The translations under genes and the position numbers were made by a program. The notes under the pieces were generated by a model, which did no database searches, was not told where the DNA came from, and worked only from the letters and a program-made list of their open reading frames with translations. 64,000 bases of DNA from Chaetoceros tenuissimus (lineage: Eukaryota > Bacillariophyta > Thalassiosirophyceae > Chaetocerotales > Chaetocerotaceae), in contig BLLK01000027.1 of the NCBI GenBank assembly GCA_021927905.1, positions 186,001-250,000 of the forward strand, given 5' to 3'. Below, one piece after another: positions 1 to 9,778 of this stretch. The first letter of the stretch is position 1. Every line of letters starts with the position of its first letter.

Positions 1-1359
1 AGACTTTACATAATCACTCTCCAAGAGTTGATTTGCAATCTGAAGCATTGCTATAGCATCAGAGTATTTTCTTTTGGTTATAAGTTGATTGGTGATTGCG
101 CATGTATTTAAGACAAGTTGCCTCCACGCTCTTTCACCTTCCCTCGGGGCCAGTTTTGACGAACAGATGGTTGTCATCAATACGTTCACATAATGAGTGT
201 ATTTCTTATCATTATACAAGTTGCGAACATGTTGTTTATTGAAAGACAAAGTGGCTTAAATAGAAATGTGTGAGGAAATTCTTTTTCAAGTTTATTTCTC
301 AAAAGACAAGTATTTCTTACATTCAAGCTCTGTCCATTCGTGGCGAACATCTCCAGTTCCTACAATCCAAACCATTTGTGGAGTAGCGTGATTCAAAGCA
401 TTTTCAACTTGGTTTGAGCGCACATTGTGTGCTGAATTCGAATTACGTAAAGAACCTTTCTGTTTACCTCCAAAATCTGAGCCACTCAATTCTGATGATA
501 GAGATTCACACACTGTATGGTTTCCTAAATTCGATACAATTTTATTATTGTAGACATTCACAATGTGTTTTGCTAACTCATTCTCCCAGGCATTATTGTC
601 CAATGATGTAGGGAGACTACCTCGACTGATGGCTTCATCTCTATTACTAATTGGAAAGAATAATTGGTTAGACAACTGTTTTGCTTGTGCCCTAACTAAG
701 AAGGCAGTACTAGGTCGTGTAGGAGCTCTTCTCTCGAGTGCAGTAGAGGTTGCTAATCTCTTGGTCGAATTCCTTTGAGTACGTTTCGATGGTTTTAATA
801 TAAGCCTATCTTCTTGAGAACTAGTAGAGGAATGTGCGTTTTCTTTGTCACACCCACTTTTCTCAATGGTATTTTTAAACGATTCTTTTCTCATCACTCC
901 AGTTGCAACAGGTGTCACATTGCAGATGTCCTCACTCTTTTTATTGATCAAAGATGCACTTTTCTGAATCCATTTTGTGGAGCTATATGACAACTCTGAT
1001 CGATCGGTATTGCAATTTTTATTTCCTGGAGTTGGTTTACATTCAAGACTAATCTTTCTTTTTGGCATGGGTATATTACTCAAGCTTTTAGTCCGTCGAG
1101 GACCATAATTTGTTGTCAAGTTGCGCAACCGGGGTGTTGCAGTTGTGGGCCTCTTTCGACATAGTTTCTTACTACTGGTATCATTTCTTTGTTTGAGCAG
1201 CGCTCTGTTTTCATTTTTTGACAATGATATGGTTGATTCTCCAAAGAAAGTGTCAGACAAAAGTTTTCTCATTTCATCTCTGGCACAAGAGATGATGGCA
1301 TCTTTCAGGTCATTTTGAATAGGTCCAACACCGGAACTGCCTCCTCCAAACTCATTCAT
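1..1359 (-). CDS. Hypothetical protein with disordered N-terminus and helical-repeat C-terminus (partial at left edge)
   Basis: The first exon (1359 to 321) encodes about 346 residues rich in Ser, Asn, Lys and Arg, with no domain I recognise. The uninterrupted reading stops at 292, but a GTAAGA donor begins at 320 and a TTTAAG acceptor ends at 255. Removing that 66-nt intron keeps frame and opens a second exon from 254 to the window edge. That exon adds about 84 helical residues with a stretch like one TPR helix pair (KYSDAIAMLQIANQLLES). The C-terminus therefore lies outside the window. The intron is inferred from splice consensus, phase and coding character. TPR-like is a guess from the helix pattern. 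Confidence 0.6.
255..320 (-). other. Intron of the left-edge gene
   Basis: It has a GTAAGA donor, a TTTAAG acceptor and a length of 66 nt. It joins GAA-T to CC-ACT in phase 1. Without it the reading frame stops six codons past the last shared residue. Confidence 0.6.
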
Positions 1360-1554
1360 ATCATTTCATTATTTTCAATTCTGAAGTCTAGAAAAGAAAA
1401 AGAAGAAGGATTACCAGTGTACAAAAGTAATCACATGAGCATCAATAATGTGAGACTGTGCGTAAACATCAACATTACTATTGTTTTACAGACGTGTAAT
1501 TCTCTACTAGAAAAATGATGCAAATTACATTAGACTAATGAAATTCTTTCACCA

Positions 1555-3159
1555 TTACTCTATTGAAAGGTCCTTTTTATGCATACTTTTTAACAAGACA
1601 TTCTTTGCATGGGAATCAAGTGCCTTTTCCTTATAGCGATGCGCTCTTTTCTTGGTTTTTTCGGCCAATGCCTGAGCATTCTTTCGCTCCTGTACTTCGT
1701 AGTCTAACAGTTTTGCAGTCTCTTTGAGCTTACCTCGCAACTCAGCCACTGTATCTTCAAGCTTTGAATTTTCATTCATGGTTGTGTTTTTTGCATCAGT
1801 CGAATCATTCAGCTCATTCTGTAAATGTGTACACTTTGCAATTGTCTTCTCCAGCAGATCCTCCAGTGACTGGCATTTTTCCTTGACAAATTGATTCTCG
1901 TTAACCAATAAATGTTGTTTTTGAGTGGATTCTTTCAAGTCTAGCTCTGATTGGGAGAGACTTACTTCAAGCTCTGCATTCCGTAAAAGCAGTTTTGTGG
2001 ATTCAGTTTCAATTTCTACATGTTTGACAGGAGGGATCTGGTTCTCTCTGTTGGCCTTTTCTCTTGCTGATACCTCCTGTAATCGATACTTTCGCTGAGC
2101 TAAATTCAATTCTTCGACTTTCTTTTGGAGAGATTCGATTTGTTGTTCAAGAATGTTTCTTTCTTCTTGAAACCTTGCTTGTAAAGACTTGATCTGACTT
2201 CCATAGTCTTTCTTTGCTGCGACTAGTTCATCCTTGACGTCTGCAATGATTCTATCCTTTCTCTCTACCTCATCCTGCCATTGAATGTTATCTCGTTCGA
2301 CCTCTTTCAGCAATTGAGATACTTTTTCATGCTCGACTTTTGTAACTTCAAATGCTTCCAAAGCCATTTCCGAGTCCCCCTTCATCCTCCTCAAATCGAT
2401 TTCTAGCAAAGCTTTTGCTGTCTGGAGGTCGTGCACCTCTTTCATCAACTTCTCGCTGTTTTGGAACCTCGCAATAGTATCTTTGTGTTTCGTAGACATG
2501 ACTTCTTGAATTTCCTGCTTGAGGTCATTCTCCAATTCAACCTTTTGTTTGACAATGTTTTGAAGCTCCTTTACCTTTGCTTCTAAAATTTTGATCTTAG
2601 TAGAGTATTCGGCATTCTCCATCAGCACAGTGTCCACCTTCGTACGTAATCTTTCAGAATCCTTGGTTCTACCTTCTTTTACAATCTCGAAATTCTTGAT
2701 AGCATTTGACAGCTCCATTTCTTTTTCAGTAACATAGACTTGAAATTCTTTGTCAAGTAAATGAAACTTTGTCTTTAGATTTTCTTGCTCCTTTATACTT
2801 TCTTGATACTTTTCTTCCAGTGGATGTGACGTGACCTCTTCTAGATCCTTTCGCGTTCGCTCAATCTCTCGTCTTTCATTTTCCACTCTTGCTCTCCACT
2901 GTTCTTCTATCCTCACCAACTGGGTCTCTCGAGCAAGAGATGATTCTACTTGTTTTCCCAAAGCAACTTTTGACTCTTCTAGTTGGACTTTGATAGCTTC
3001 ATTTTCTTTTTGAGAGATTTGCAATGCCTTTTGCAATCCATTCTTTTCATTGTCAATGATTGAAATGGTTTTGAGGGTAGTTTCAATCTTTGCATTGAGT
3101 TCATCGACCTCTTCTGAATGAAAGTCCTGCTCGTATGAGTAAGAGTCATCGTCGTCCAT
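1555..3159 (-). CDS. Long coiled-coil protein
   Basis: This 534-residue protein has an acidic start (MDDDDSYSYEQDF) followed by almost unbroken heptad-like sequence rich in Glu, Lys, Leu and Gln from about residue 17 to 520. It ends in a basic segment (KTKKRAHRYKEKA). There is no signal peptide or membrane segment. Such proteins are often cytoskeletal, centrosomal/basal-body or Golgi tethers, but the sequence alone does not say which. The family is not recognised. The start is the first ATG after an upstream AT-rich stretch (TAAGATGG context). The neighbour upstream at 1-1359 is on the same strand, with a gap of about 195 nt. Confidence 0.75.
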   Translation of the reverse strand: MDDDDSYSYEQDFHSEEVDELNAKIETTLKTISIIDNEKNGLQKALQISQKENEAIKVQLEESKVALGKQVESSLARETQLVRIEEQWRARVENERREIERTRKDLEEVTSHPLEEKYQESIKEQENLKTKFHLLDKEFQVYVTEKEMELSNAIKNFEIVKEGRTKDSERLRTKVDTVLMENAEYSTKIKILEAKVKELQNIVKQKVELENDLKQEIQEVMSTKHKDTIARFQNSEKLMKEVHDLQTAKALLEIDLRRMKGDSEMALEAFEVTKVEHEKVSQLLKEVERDNIQWQDEVERKDRIIADVKDELVAAKKDYGSQIKSLQARFQEERNILEQQIESLQKKVEELNLAQRKYRLQEVSAREKANRENQIPPVKHVEIETESTKLLLRNAELEVSLSQSELDLKESTQKQHLLVNENQFVKEKCQSLEDLLEKTIAKCTHLQNELNDSTDAKNTTMNENSKLEDTVAELRGKLKETAKLLDYEVQERKNAQALAEKTKKRAHRYKEKALDSHAKNVLLKSMHKKDLSIE

Positions 3160-5106
3160 CTTAGGTTTAGTATGGGAACTGTCCAGAGTGAAGTTGATGG
3201 GAGTGAAAAATGAAAAATCAAATTTTCTTTGAAGTTTTCAAATTTTGTGGCATTCCTTAGCGTAGAGGTTGGTTTGAGCGAGTGCTAGAACAACCAAGCC
3301 ATTGTTTCTATTTATTCTATACAGAAATTCGTAAAAGATTGCTACATACTCTTTCATGCACGTAATTAGCTGATATGGACGATAGAAACTTTCCATCTAT
3401 GAACTGAACACAACAAATTTCGAGGAGTATGACTCTTTCTTTCTCACCTCAGAGGAAGAGAGAATATGTTTTCGAAACACTGGATACATCACACGATGAA
3501 TGGAGATCGCATCTGCTGTGCATTTCATACAGAGATTGAGAATTAGTAGGTAGAAGATATTCATGTGCTTACTGTTGGAAAAAACTGCGTCTCGTTATCA
3601 GTATTCATACCATTCCAATGGGACAGCGTATGTGCTTGATAAAACTTTGCAATTTAGGTGAGCCTGCTGGTGTACTTCACAACCTCAACAGCATCAGCAT
3701 TCAATGCTATTCAAGTAATATGAGAATTCATACATTGGTCAAACTAGTGATGTTGAATAATGAGTTTTACACGTCGATTTGATTGAATTGTTGAAGAGAT
3801 GAGTGTCTGCGTCAATATTGACTTTCTCCACAATCCTCAGACCTCTCGATCAAGAACAACAGCAGACCAAAATAAGATTGGACAGCTGCTGACAAGCTTT
3901 GACCCTCATCTCTCTAAGTTTGGGAGATTATCTTCCTACAAAAGTTCTTTGAATGACCATCATCACATCGTCTATTGAGCCTGTAAATATCTTTAGGAGA
4001 TTGATATTTGATGCTCATGGAATCGAAATCGTGACATTTCACTTCTCTCGTAGATTATCTTTCAGTTTTTAGATATGGGATTGCCCTTGCATCAGAGAAA
4101 AGTATACTGTATGCACTCGAAAGTCTTACCACCATTGTGTACTACGGCGCCAAGTTCCTTTTGAAGGATAAAAAATATAGGGTTTCTCACCTCATCATAC
4201 TTCGAAGTATAGGCATTGAAAAAGATCATTGTTCATATTGAACGTTGTAAACATGTCCTTTTATAGAGTAAGATAGCAATATTTGCGAACTATGGGAGAG
4301 TCAAAACTTTTTACAAACATTCAAAACTTCTATGATCAGTACTTTTTTCTCTCGATTGTAGAACGAGAGTTTTCTGACATTCAGAGGGATTATTTCTCTA
4401 TGGTTCTTCTTTAGCTCTGCCGAGGATGGAACTGACACTTGGATTGTGTGCGATTTTGGTAGGTCGCCTCTAAACTTTCATACAGGAGCTTGTGGACTTG
4501 CAATGAAAATACTGATGGGCTTTGTTTACCAAGTTCGTGATACAAGATAATTTCGACTAGGTATCTCTTCTTTCTTCATCCAGCTCCATACCTCAATCAA
4601 TACATTCTCTCACACTAGGCAGAACTATTCAGATTTCGATGCTTACTTTTTCCAACTGCATGTGTGAACGACAATGACTACTCGCTTATTTCGTCTTTGA
4701 CTTGCTATGTAATCCCATTTGGAAGGACCTATCAATGCAGAACCATAAAATCATATTTTGAAAATGCGATGGCAGAAGTCCAATTGTGCTCTCCCTCTTC
4801 CTTTCAAAGTCAACAGAAGAGTAATTTTGGCGGTTGCCTACACAGAATGCTTGAACACACTTGGTCCAGGTGAAACTTTAATCACTTTTGTTTCAAAGGA
4901 GCCTCATTTCCGTTGGTACTTTATTCAATCTTATAAATAATTCCCTCACTCTTGATACCATAAAGTATCCTCCAAGTGAATTTAGTCCAACTAAGGCAAA
5001 ATTGTCATTTTATTCTTACTACGGTCTATATTATTTAGAATAGATTACTCTTACGGCAAACGCTAACATAATTAGTAAACCTCTTGCTCCCTCATGAAAA
5101 TCTGAA
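3160..5106. other. Gene-free stretch of about 1.9 kb
   Basis: This is the longest stretch without a convincing gene in the window. Frames on both strands are broken. The two short ORFs at 4664-4940 overlap each other and have no recognisable content. A short open segment near 4490-4550 reads GACGLAMKILMGFVYQV and could be a relic, but I could not connect it to neighbouring exons. It also holds the promoter of the coiled-coil gene at its left end. A non-coding RNA or a decayed gene is possible. Confidence 0.4.
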
Positions 5107-6066
5107 TCATAGTTCCATTCGCATTACATCTCCCACAACAGGTGCTTCAAGTAAGAAGTCAACCTTTCCCATAAGAGACAATTTGACAGCAACTAAAAAG
5201 ATCAAAACAGCCATAATAATAAAGGTGAAAAACCCAATGCCACCTCCACTACTCTTGGCAGTATCAACTCCACCATCTCTTGTCTTACCCGCTGCTAAAT
5301 CTTTATTCTTTGCAACTTCTCTGTTCAGATCCCTCTTTGTTTGTTCTAGAGTATTGTTGAGAATATCCCTCTCTGCAGTCAAGTTAACACTAAAAGTGAC
5401 AAGCTCATCATATTTGCGACGAAGAGAAGAAATTTCAGCAAACATTTGATCAGGTGTCATACTTTCCAAACTAGTCTTGTCCGAAAATTTTCCCTTAGGA
5501 GCTACTTTCGATGGAGTCTCTTTTCCCGAAGATGCAGCCACCACATGTCTCACTTGTAGTTTGCGATTGAAAATTCTGCTATCCTCTCCCGAACTCAACT
5601 TATTCCACATGGCAGTGAGTGACTCAGCTAGGTCTTTTGAAGCCTTTGCTCCATCTGGTGAATGGTCATCTACCAATGTTCTTTTTTGCTCAAGGTAGTT
5701 TTTCCCAAATGTTTCATCGATCATACATGATTGAACTAGGAATTTATCTTTGGAGTGATCAAGTGCAGATTGTCCAAGGCGATCAAAGGACTGGAGAAGC
5801 ATCTGTTTATCTTTTTCCACGAGAACGATTTTGACAGTTTCAGAAGTTCCTGGTGCAACGATTCCCTGATTTGGTCGTACAAGGTAACGACGCGGCTGAG
5901 TAGTTTTGACTTTAAATGCAAGGTAAGCGTTTCCACCAGGATGTTTGAGGGTCATAAGGCAGCTAGCTGTTCCATCAGATGTCTTATCAGCGGAGGAATC
6001 ACGGGTCAGAGTGAATTGAAGTGCCGATTCTGGTGCTACTACGAGTGCATAATTAGTTTCGTCCAT
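5107..6066 (-). CDS. VAP-family ER membrane protein (MSP domain)
   Basis: VAP/Scs2 proteins sit in the ER membrane and bind FFAT motifs of lipid-transfer proteins at membrane contact sites. The 319-residue product has an N-terminal MSP domain at about residues 7-125. It includes the conserved strand AFKVKTTQPRRYLVRP at residues 50-65, which in the family forms the FFAT-binding surface. A predicted coiled coil follows at about 205-258, then a hydrophobic anchor at about 278-299. Unlike typical tail-anchored VAPs, about 20 residues follow the anchor. The start is ATG in an AAAAATGG context. Confidence 0.85.
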   Translation of the reverse strand: MDETNYALVVAPESALQFTLTRDSSADKTSDGTASCLMTLKHPGGNAYLAFKVKTTQPRRYLVRPNQGIVAPGTSETVKIVLVEKDKQMLLQSFDRLGQSALDHSKDKFLVQSCMIDETFGKNYLEQKRTLVDDHSPDGAKASKDLAESLTAMWNKLSSGEDSRIFNRKLQVRHVVAASSGKETPSKVAPKGKFSDKTSLESMTPDQMFAEISSLRRKYDELVTFSVNLTAERDILNNTLEQTKRDLNREVAKNKDLAAGKTRDGGVDTAKSSGGGIGFFTFIIMAVLIFLVAVKLSLMGKVDFLLEAPVVGDVMRMEL

Positions 6067-6718
6067 TTTTATTCTATGTACTGTGTGTTCGAATGTGATG
6101 TGCTATGATATTCAAATGATGACGGGAAAAGTATCTTTTCTTTGTGGAGTTTTAGGGTGAAAGATTGAGACTTCAAAGAGTTTGAAATTTCAAAATGAAT
6201 TTATGAAAATGAAATATTTTTAAGGAACGTTTATTCAATTCTTTGATCAGGAAAGATAATATATGAATATTCTATACTATTCGTCCAATTGATTCAAGTA
6301 CTGATGTTGGTTTTGTATGAGAACCAGTAAGGTACTGTGGTATGTTGTTACTGGTGATAGATGGTTCCCTCTCTTCCAAGAAGTCTTGGCGCTGCTTTAG
6401 TCGTTTTTATTATTTTGCGTGTTTTTAACCTATTTGTATTTCGAATTTTCTGCGACAGCAGTCTCTTTGATGAAATTAGCCAAGTGACAGCGACATCTTA
6501 TCGCTGAATATACATGGATCAAATCTGAGAAGAAACATGTGTTTTGTACCTCTTTTGAGATCTACATAGCATGGAGTTCTTACTTTGTCTGCTTTTTGAC
6601 TGTGGACTGCTTCTTCTGCATCTTTATTGATTCCCAAAAATATATCCCACAGATATGATATAGAATTTCGTTCTAATCAACCAAGCATGAACATAGAATT
6701 TGCGAAGTCACAATAAAA
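6067..6718. promoter_or_regulatory. Divergent intergenic region (VAP / glycosyltransferase)
   Basis: About 650 nt of AT-rich sequence separate two divergently transcribed genes. No ORF with coding character is seen. It presumably holds both promoters, but I recognise no specific element. Confidence 0.35.
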
Positions 6719-8299
6719 ATGAGATCCATACACCGACCCATGAGTCTTCATCAAAGACATGGACTATCAACAACAACTTTCAATCAAAAAATGATCCGAA
6801 TATTGGTATTATTGGCTATAGTTTTTCCAGTAATTCAATACATGTGTTACCATCTTTTGAGCTTGAACGACCCTCATTCATCACATGCTTGGAGTTTATC
6901 ATCCCTATCTTCCAATCTTGATGCTTTCAATACAGCTGATGTGATCAAAACTCAACAACAACCCAACATTCTTCACGATGATTCATTTCTTACAATGTAT
7001 GGTGAACATCGTGTACCTGAAGCTATAGATCGTTTACCTAAATGGCTAAAAGAATATATCGTATGGCATAAGAAAGAAACACAGACTAGATCAAACAACA
7101 CGAAATATGTGGTTACTTTCTGTCCAAAAGACTTTTGCGGAGGTTTGAGTGACAGGATGAGACCAATACCGTTCTTTCTTCTTTTTGCAAGTATGGTATC
7201 AAGAGTGTTTTGTATATATTATGAACAGCCTCAAACTTTGGAGAATTTTTTGGAACCTCCCAGTAATGGCATTGACTGGCGATGTCCTGCAGAAGTTGGA
7301 TCATTGATTGCCAAACAGCAAGAGATAGATTCTAAAAGGACCAAACATAGAAAGAATAGAAAGAAACCAGAACAACCATTTCCAATCTATAACATTGACA
7401 GATGTGACAAAGAAAACAAAATTATACCATGTGTGGAATCGAAAATCAAATGGATCAAAGAAAACGAGGACAGACAATTCCTGGGAATACAATTGGTTTC
7501 GAATGATGTCGCGAGCATCAACAATGCATTATATTTATTTCAAAGACAATCATATATTGATAAAATGCCCTCCATTGATCGGTGGGATTTTGCTGTTACA
7601 ATGAATCACATATTTAGAGTCATGTTCAAACCTGTTCGTCCACTTGCTATCAGAGTCAATAATACAATGGCTGCATTAGGTTTAAAAGAAAATCAATACT
7701 CCTCAGTTCATACAAGATGCCGCTATCCAGTTTACCCAGTCGTGAGAGACCAAGGAAAACAAGTTGACAAAGGCGGAGGCATGAGATTTGAAGGCAAGAC
7801 AAAAGATTTGTTGATTGAAATTATGAACAATGCTATAAAATGCGCCTACCAGCTTGACCAGACGCATCCAATCTACTTTGCATCTGATCACGATGATGCA
7901 ACGGAATACATGATTACACATGATACTACCGTCGACAAAAGTGGAGAAATTAAAGTCCGACCAATTGGAGTTAAACGAGATGCTGAGCCTTTACATATGG
8001 GAAACCTCGAAACTGCTGGTCAGCACAAGGTTGAAGAATTTTATTCAATATTTGAGGACTTGCTCATCATGGGAGGGGGAACATGCGTTTCCCACGGTGT
8101 AGGCAGCTTTGGAAGCTTTGCAGCCGCATTAACTGGTACGAATTGTCGTGCCATTCATAGGAAATTCACGGGTGGATTAGTCACTTGTCCAAATGACAGA
8201 GGCGATCGACGACTAGTGAACGTTACGGAACCCGTATTGTTTGGAATAAGTAGTGGAGACTTGGTTTCAAGTCTCAAAGATATTAAATACCAGCATTGA
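6719..8299 (+). CDS. Type II membrane fucosyltransferase-like glycosyltransferase
   Basis: The 526-residue protein has a short basic N-terminus and one hydrophobic anchor (about residues 25-49), the layout of a Golgi type II glycosyltransferase. The segment FCGGLSDRMRPIPFFLL resembles the GGLGDRLRG-type nucleotide-sugar motif of the O-/alpha-1,6-fucosyltransferase superfamily. It is followed by an HTRCR segment. A C-terminal stretch (LLIMGGGTCVSHGVGSFGSFAAALTG) fits the GT-B C-terminal subdomain, where a serine-rich loop binds the donor. The exact family (GT23, GT65/68 or a NodZ-like relative) and the acceptor are not decidable here. The ATG at 6719 follows an AAAA context. Met25 is an alternative start. 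Confidence 0.55.
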   Translation: MRSIHRPMSLHQRHGLSTTTFNQKMIRILVLLAIVFPVIQYMCYHLLSLNDPHSSHAWSLSSLSSNLDAFNTADVIKTQQQPNILHDDSFLTMYGEHRVPEAIDRLPKWLKEYIVWHKKETQTRSNNTKYVVTFCPKDFCGGLSDRMRPIPFFLLFASMVSRVFCIYYEQPQTLENFLEPPSNGIDWRCPAEVGSLIAKQQEIDSKRTKHRKNRKKPEQPFPIYNIDRCDKENKIIPCVESKIKWIKENEDRQFLGIQLVSNDVASINNALYLFQRQSYIDKMPSIDRWDFAVTMNHIFRVMFKPVRPLAIRVNNTMAALGLKENQYSSVHTRCRYPVYPVVRDQGKQVDKGGGMRFEGKTKDLLIEIMNNAIKCAYQLDQTHPIYFASDHDDATEYMITHDTTVDKSGEIKVRPIGVKRDAEPLHMGNLETAGQHKVEEFYSIFEDLLIMGGGTCVSHGVGSFGSFAAALTGTNCRAIHRKFTGGLVTCPNDRGDRRLVNVTEPVLFGISSGDLVSSLKDIKYQH

Positions 8300-8619
8300 A
8301 GCATCTGGTTGAACACATCATTTTTGATAAGTTCTAGAGAAAGTCTAGTGTATAAATGAAAATTTGTAAAGTAGAAAGGTAATAGAGTATTTACACTTCT
8401 TAGATTCTACCCCTAAAAACAGTTTGCGACTAATCTGTATCGCATCAATACTATTCATTCTCATTCTAAAATTTCCAAGAACTCAAGCATTGATATTTTT
8501 AAATTTCAGTAGAGATTGCTTTCCATTCTCAAAAGAAAATCATTTTGAGTAATTTCAACCAAATTCTACCATCAAACGTTTTTTCGTACTTTTTTCCTAT
8601 AACTAAAAATGTATTTTAT
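8300..8619. other. Convergent 3' intergenic region
   Basis: About 320 nt lie between two converging genes. The sequence is AT-rich and presumably 3' UTRs. No gene or structured element is seen. Confidence 0.35.
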
Positions 8620-9030
8620 TTACATTCCGTTCTTGCGCTGAATCCAGGAAGCAACGTGAGTTCCCCAAGCAAGAGGTCCTCCGAAGGATCCAAGAACGTA
8701 GTACCACTTAACCCAGGATCCATTCTCGAATGCACCTGGTTCTTGCTGAAGAGCTCCAGATTGAGCGATAGAGTAAGCACAAGCAGCTGCACATACAACG
8801 GAGATCAATCCAAGAAGTCCAGATGGCATCTTAGACATGATTGGTCCAAGAACCTTGGATGGTGGGTACTCTCCCTCCCAAGTCATGTCCTCGGAAGCCA
8901 TGTTAAGTGCGAAAGAGTGGGAAGATGGCATGGAGGTGGTCTTGGTGGAAACTGCAGCATGTGGCATAGGTGCAAATGCAGCAGAAACAGCAAGGATAGC
9001 GGAAAGGATGAAGAAAGTAAGCTTAGCCAT
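8620..9030 (-). CDS. Plastid-targeted small membrane protein, two membrane helices
   Basis: This 136-residue protein opens with a signal peptide (MAKLTFFILSAILAVSAAFAP) ending in an ASAFAP-type cleavage motif, then a Ser/Thr-rich transit-like segment to about residue 45. The mature part (MASEDMTWEGEYPP onward) carries two hydrophobic segments, about residues 71-92 and 107-128, and ends in a short basic tail. Size and topology fit a thylakoid membrane subunit. A diatom photosystem I accessory subunit is a possibility, but I cannot confirm it by motif. The third positions look GC-biased, as in highly expressed genes here (aldolase, ribosomal proteins). The start ATG lies in a CAAAATGG context. 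Confidence 0.7.
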   Translation of the reverse strand: MAKLTFFILSAILAVSAAFAPMPHAAVSTKTTSMPSSHSFALNMASEDMTWEGEYPPSKVLGPIMSKMPSGLLGLISVVCAAACAYSIAQSGALQQEPGAFENGSWVKWYYVLGSFGGPLAWGTHVASWIQRKNGM

Positions 9031-9778
9031 TTTGTATTATTCTATTGTCAGGAAGAAAAGAGTTAGTAAAATGGCAGTAAAAAATCAAAATTGATGTGTG
9101 CTTTGTCAAGGTTTATGAAATGAAAGAGATTTATAGTCCAGTTCTCGCCATATATGCGAGTCAAAATGAATTGATTCCTTCCCATCTGAAAAGAGAAGAT
9201 AATGTAATTCGGGCACACTGACATCAAATATTTCGAAGCAATCTCTTCAAGCTATCAAATGAAAGATTTTCTCCCAACATATGTTCACTGGGATCTCCGT
9301 CTCTTTATGAACGAAAAGCCCCCACTTCATAGATATATTCACATGATTGATCCAATCTCCAGAAACCTTCATACAACCAATACACTCCAGTTGCATCTAC
9401 ACACCTAAAGATCAAGTGTAATTACAACTCAAAGGTAGACAAGAAAGCGTTGCAGAGGTTCATCAAAGGCGAGCCTCTATGAAAATTCCTGGCTAAAAAG
9501 AGGAGGGTGACGAAAGTTGAAGCGTATCCTTCCTCTGAAAACTTGTCTTCCCTTTTCTCTTTCTTTCTCTTTCTTTCTCTTTTCATAATTACTGACTAAA
9601 TTAGATTTTGACACGAGAGAATTCCGAGGCCGCTCTTCCAAAAATGAGAGATGAGAGGGGTCATTGTTGGTGCACGATGAGCACAAAAAGGCAGTTCTAG
9701 TACTTTACAACAGAAGCATAGACCCAGGCAAAGGTAATTGCATCTTCACCATATCCCTCTCTAGAACGACATATCAAG
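9031..9778. promoter_or_regulatory. Divergent promoter region with pyrimidine tract
   Basis: About 750 nt lie between the plastid membrane protein and the ENTH-like gene. A CT-rich microsatellite (repeats of CTTT and TTTCTC units) lies at about 9545-9585. No coding exon is recognised. The tract may belong to the 5' region of the adaptor gene. Confidence 0.35.
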
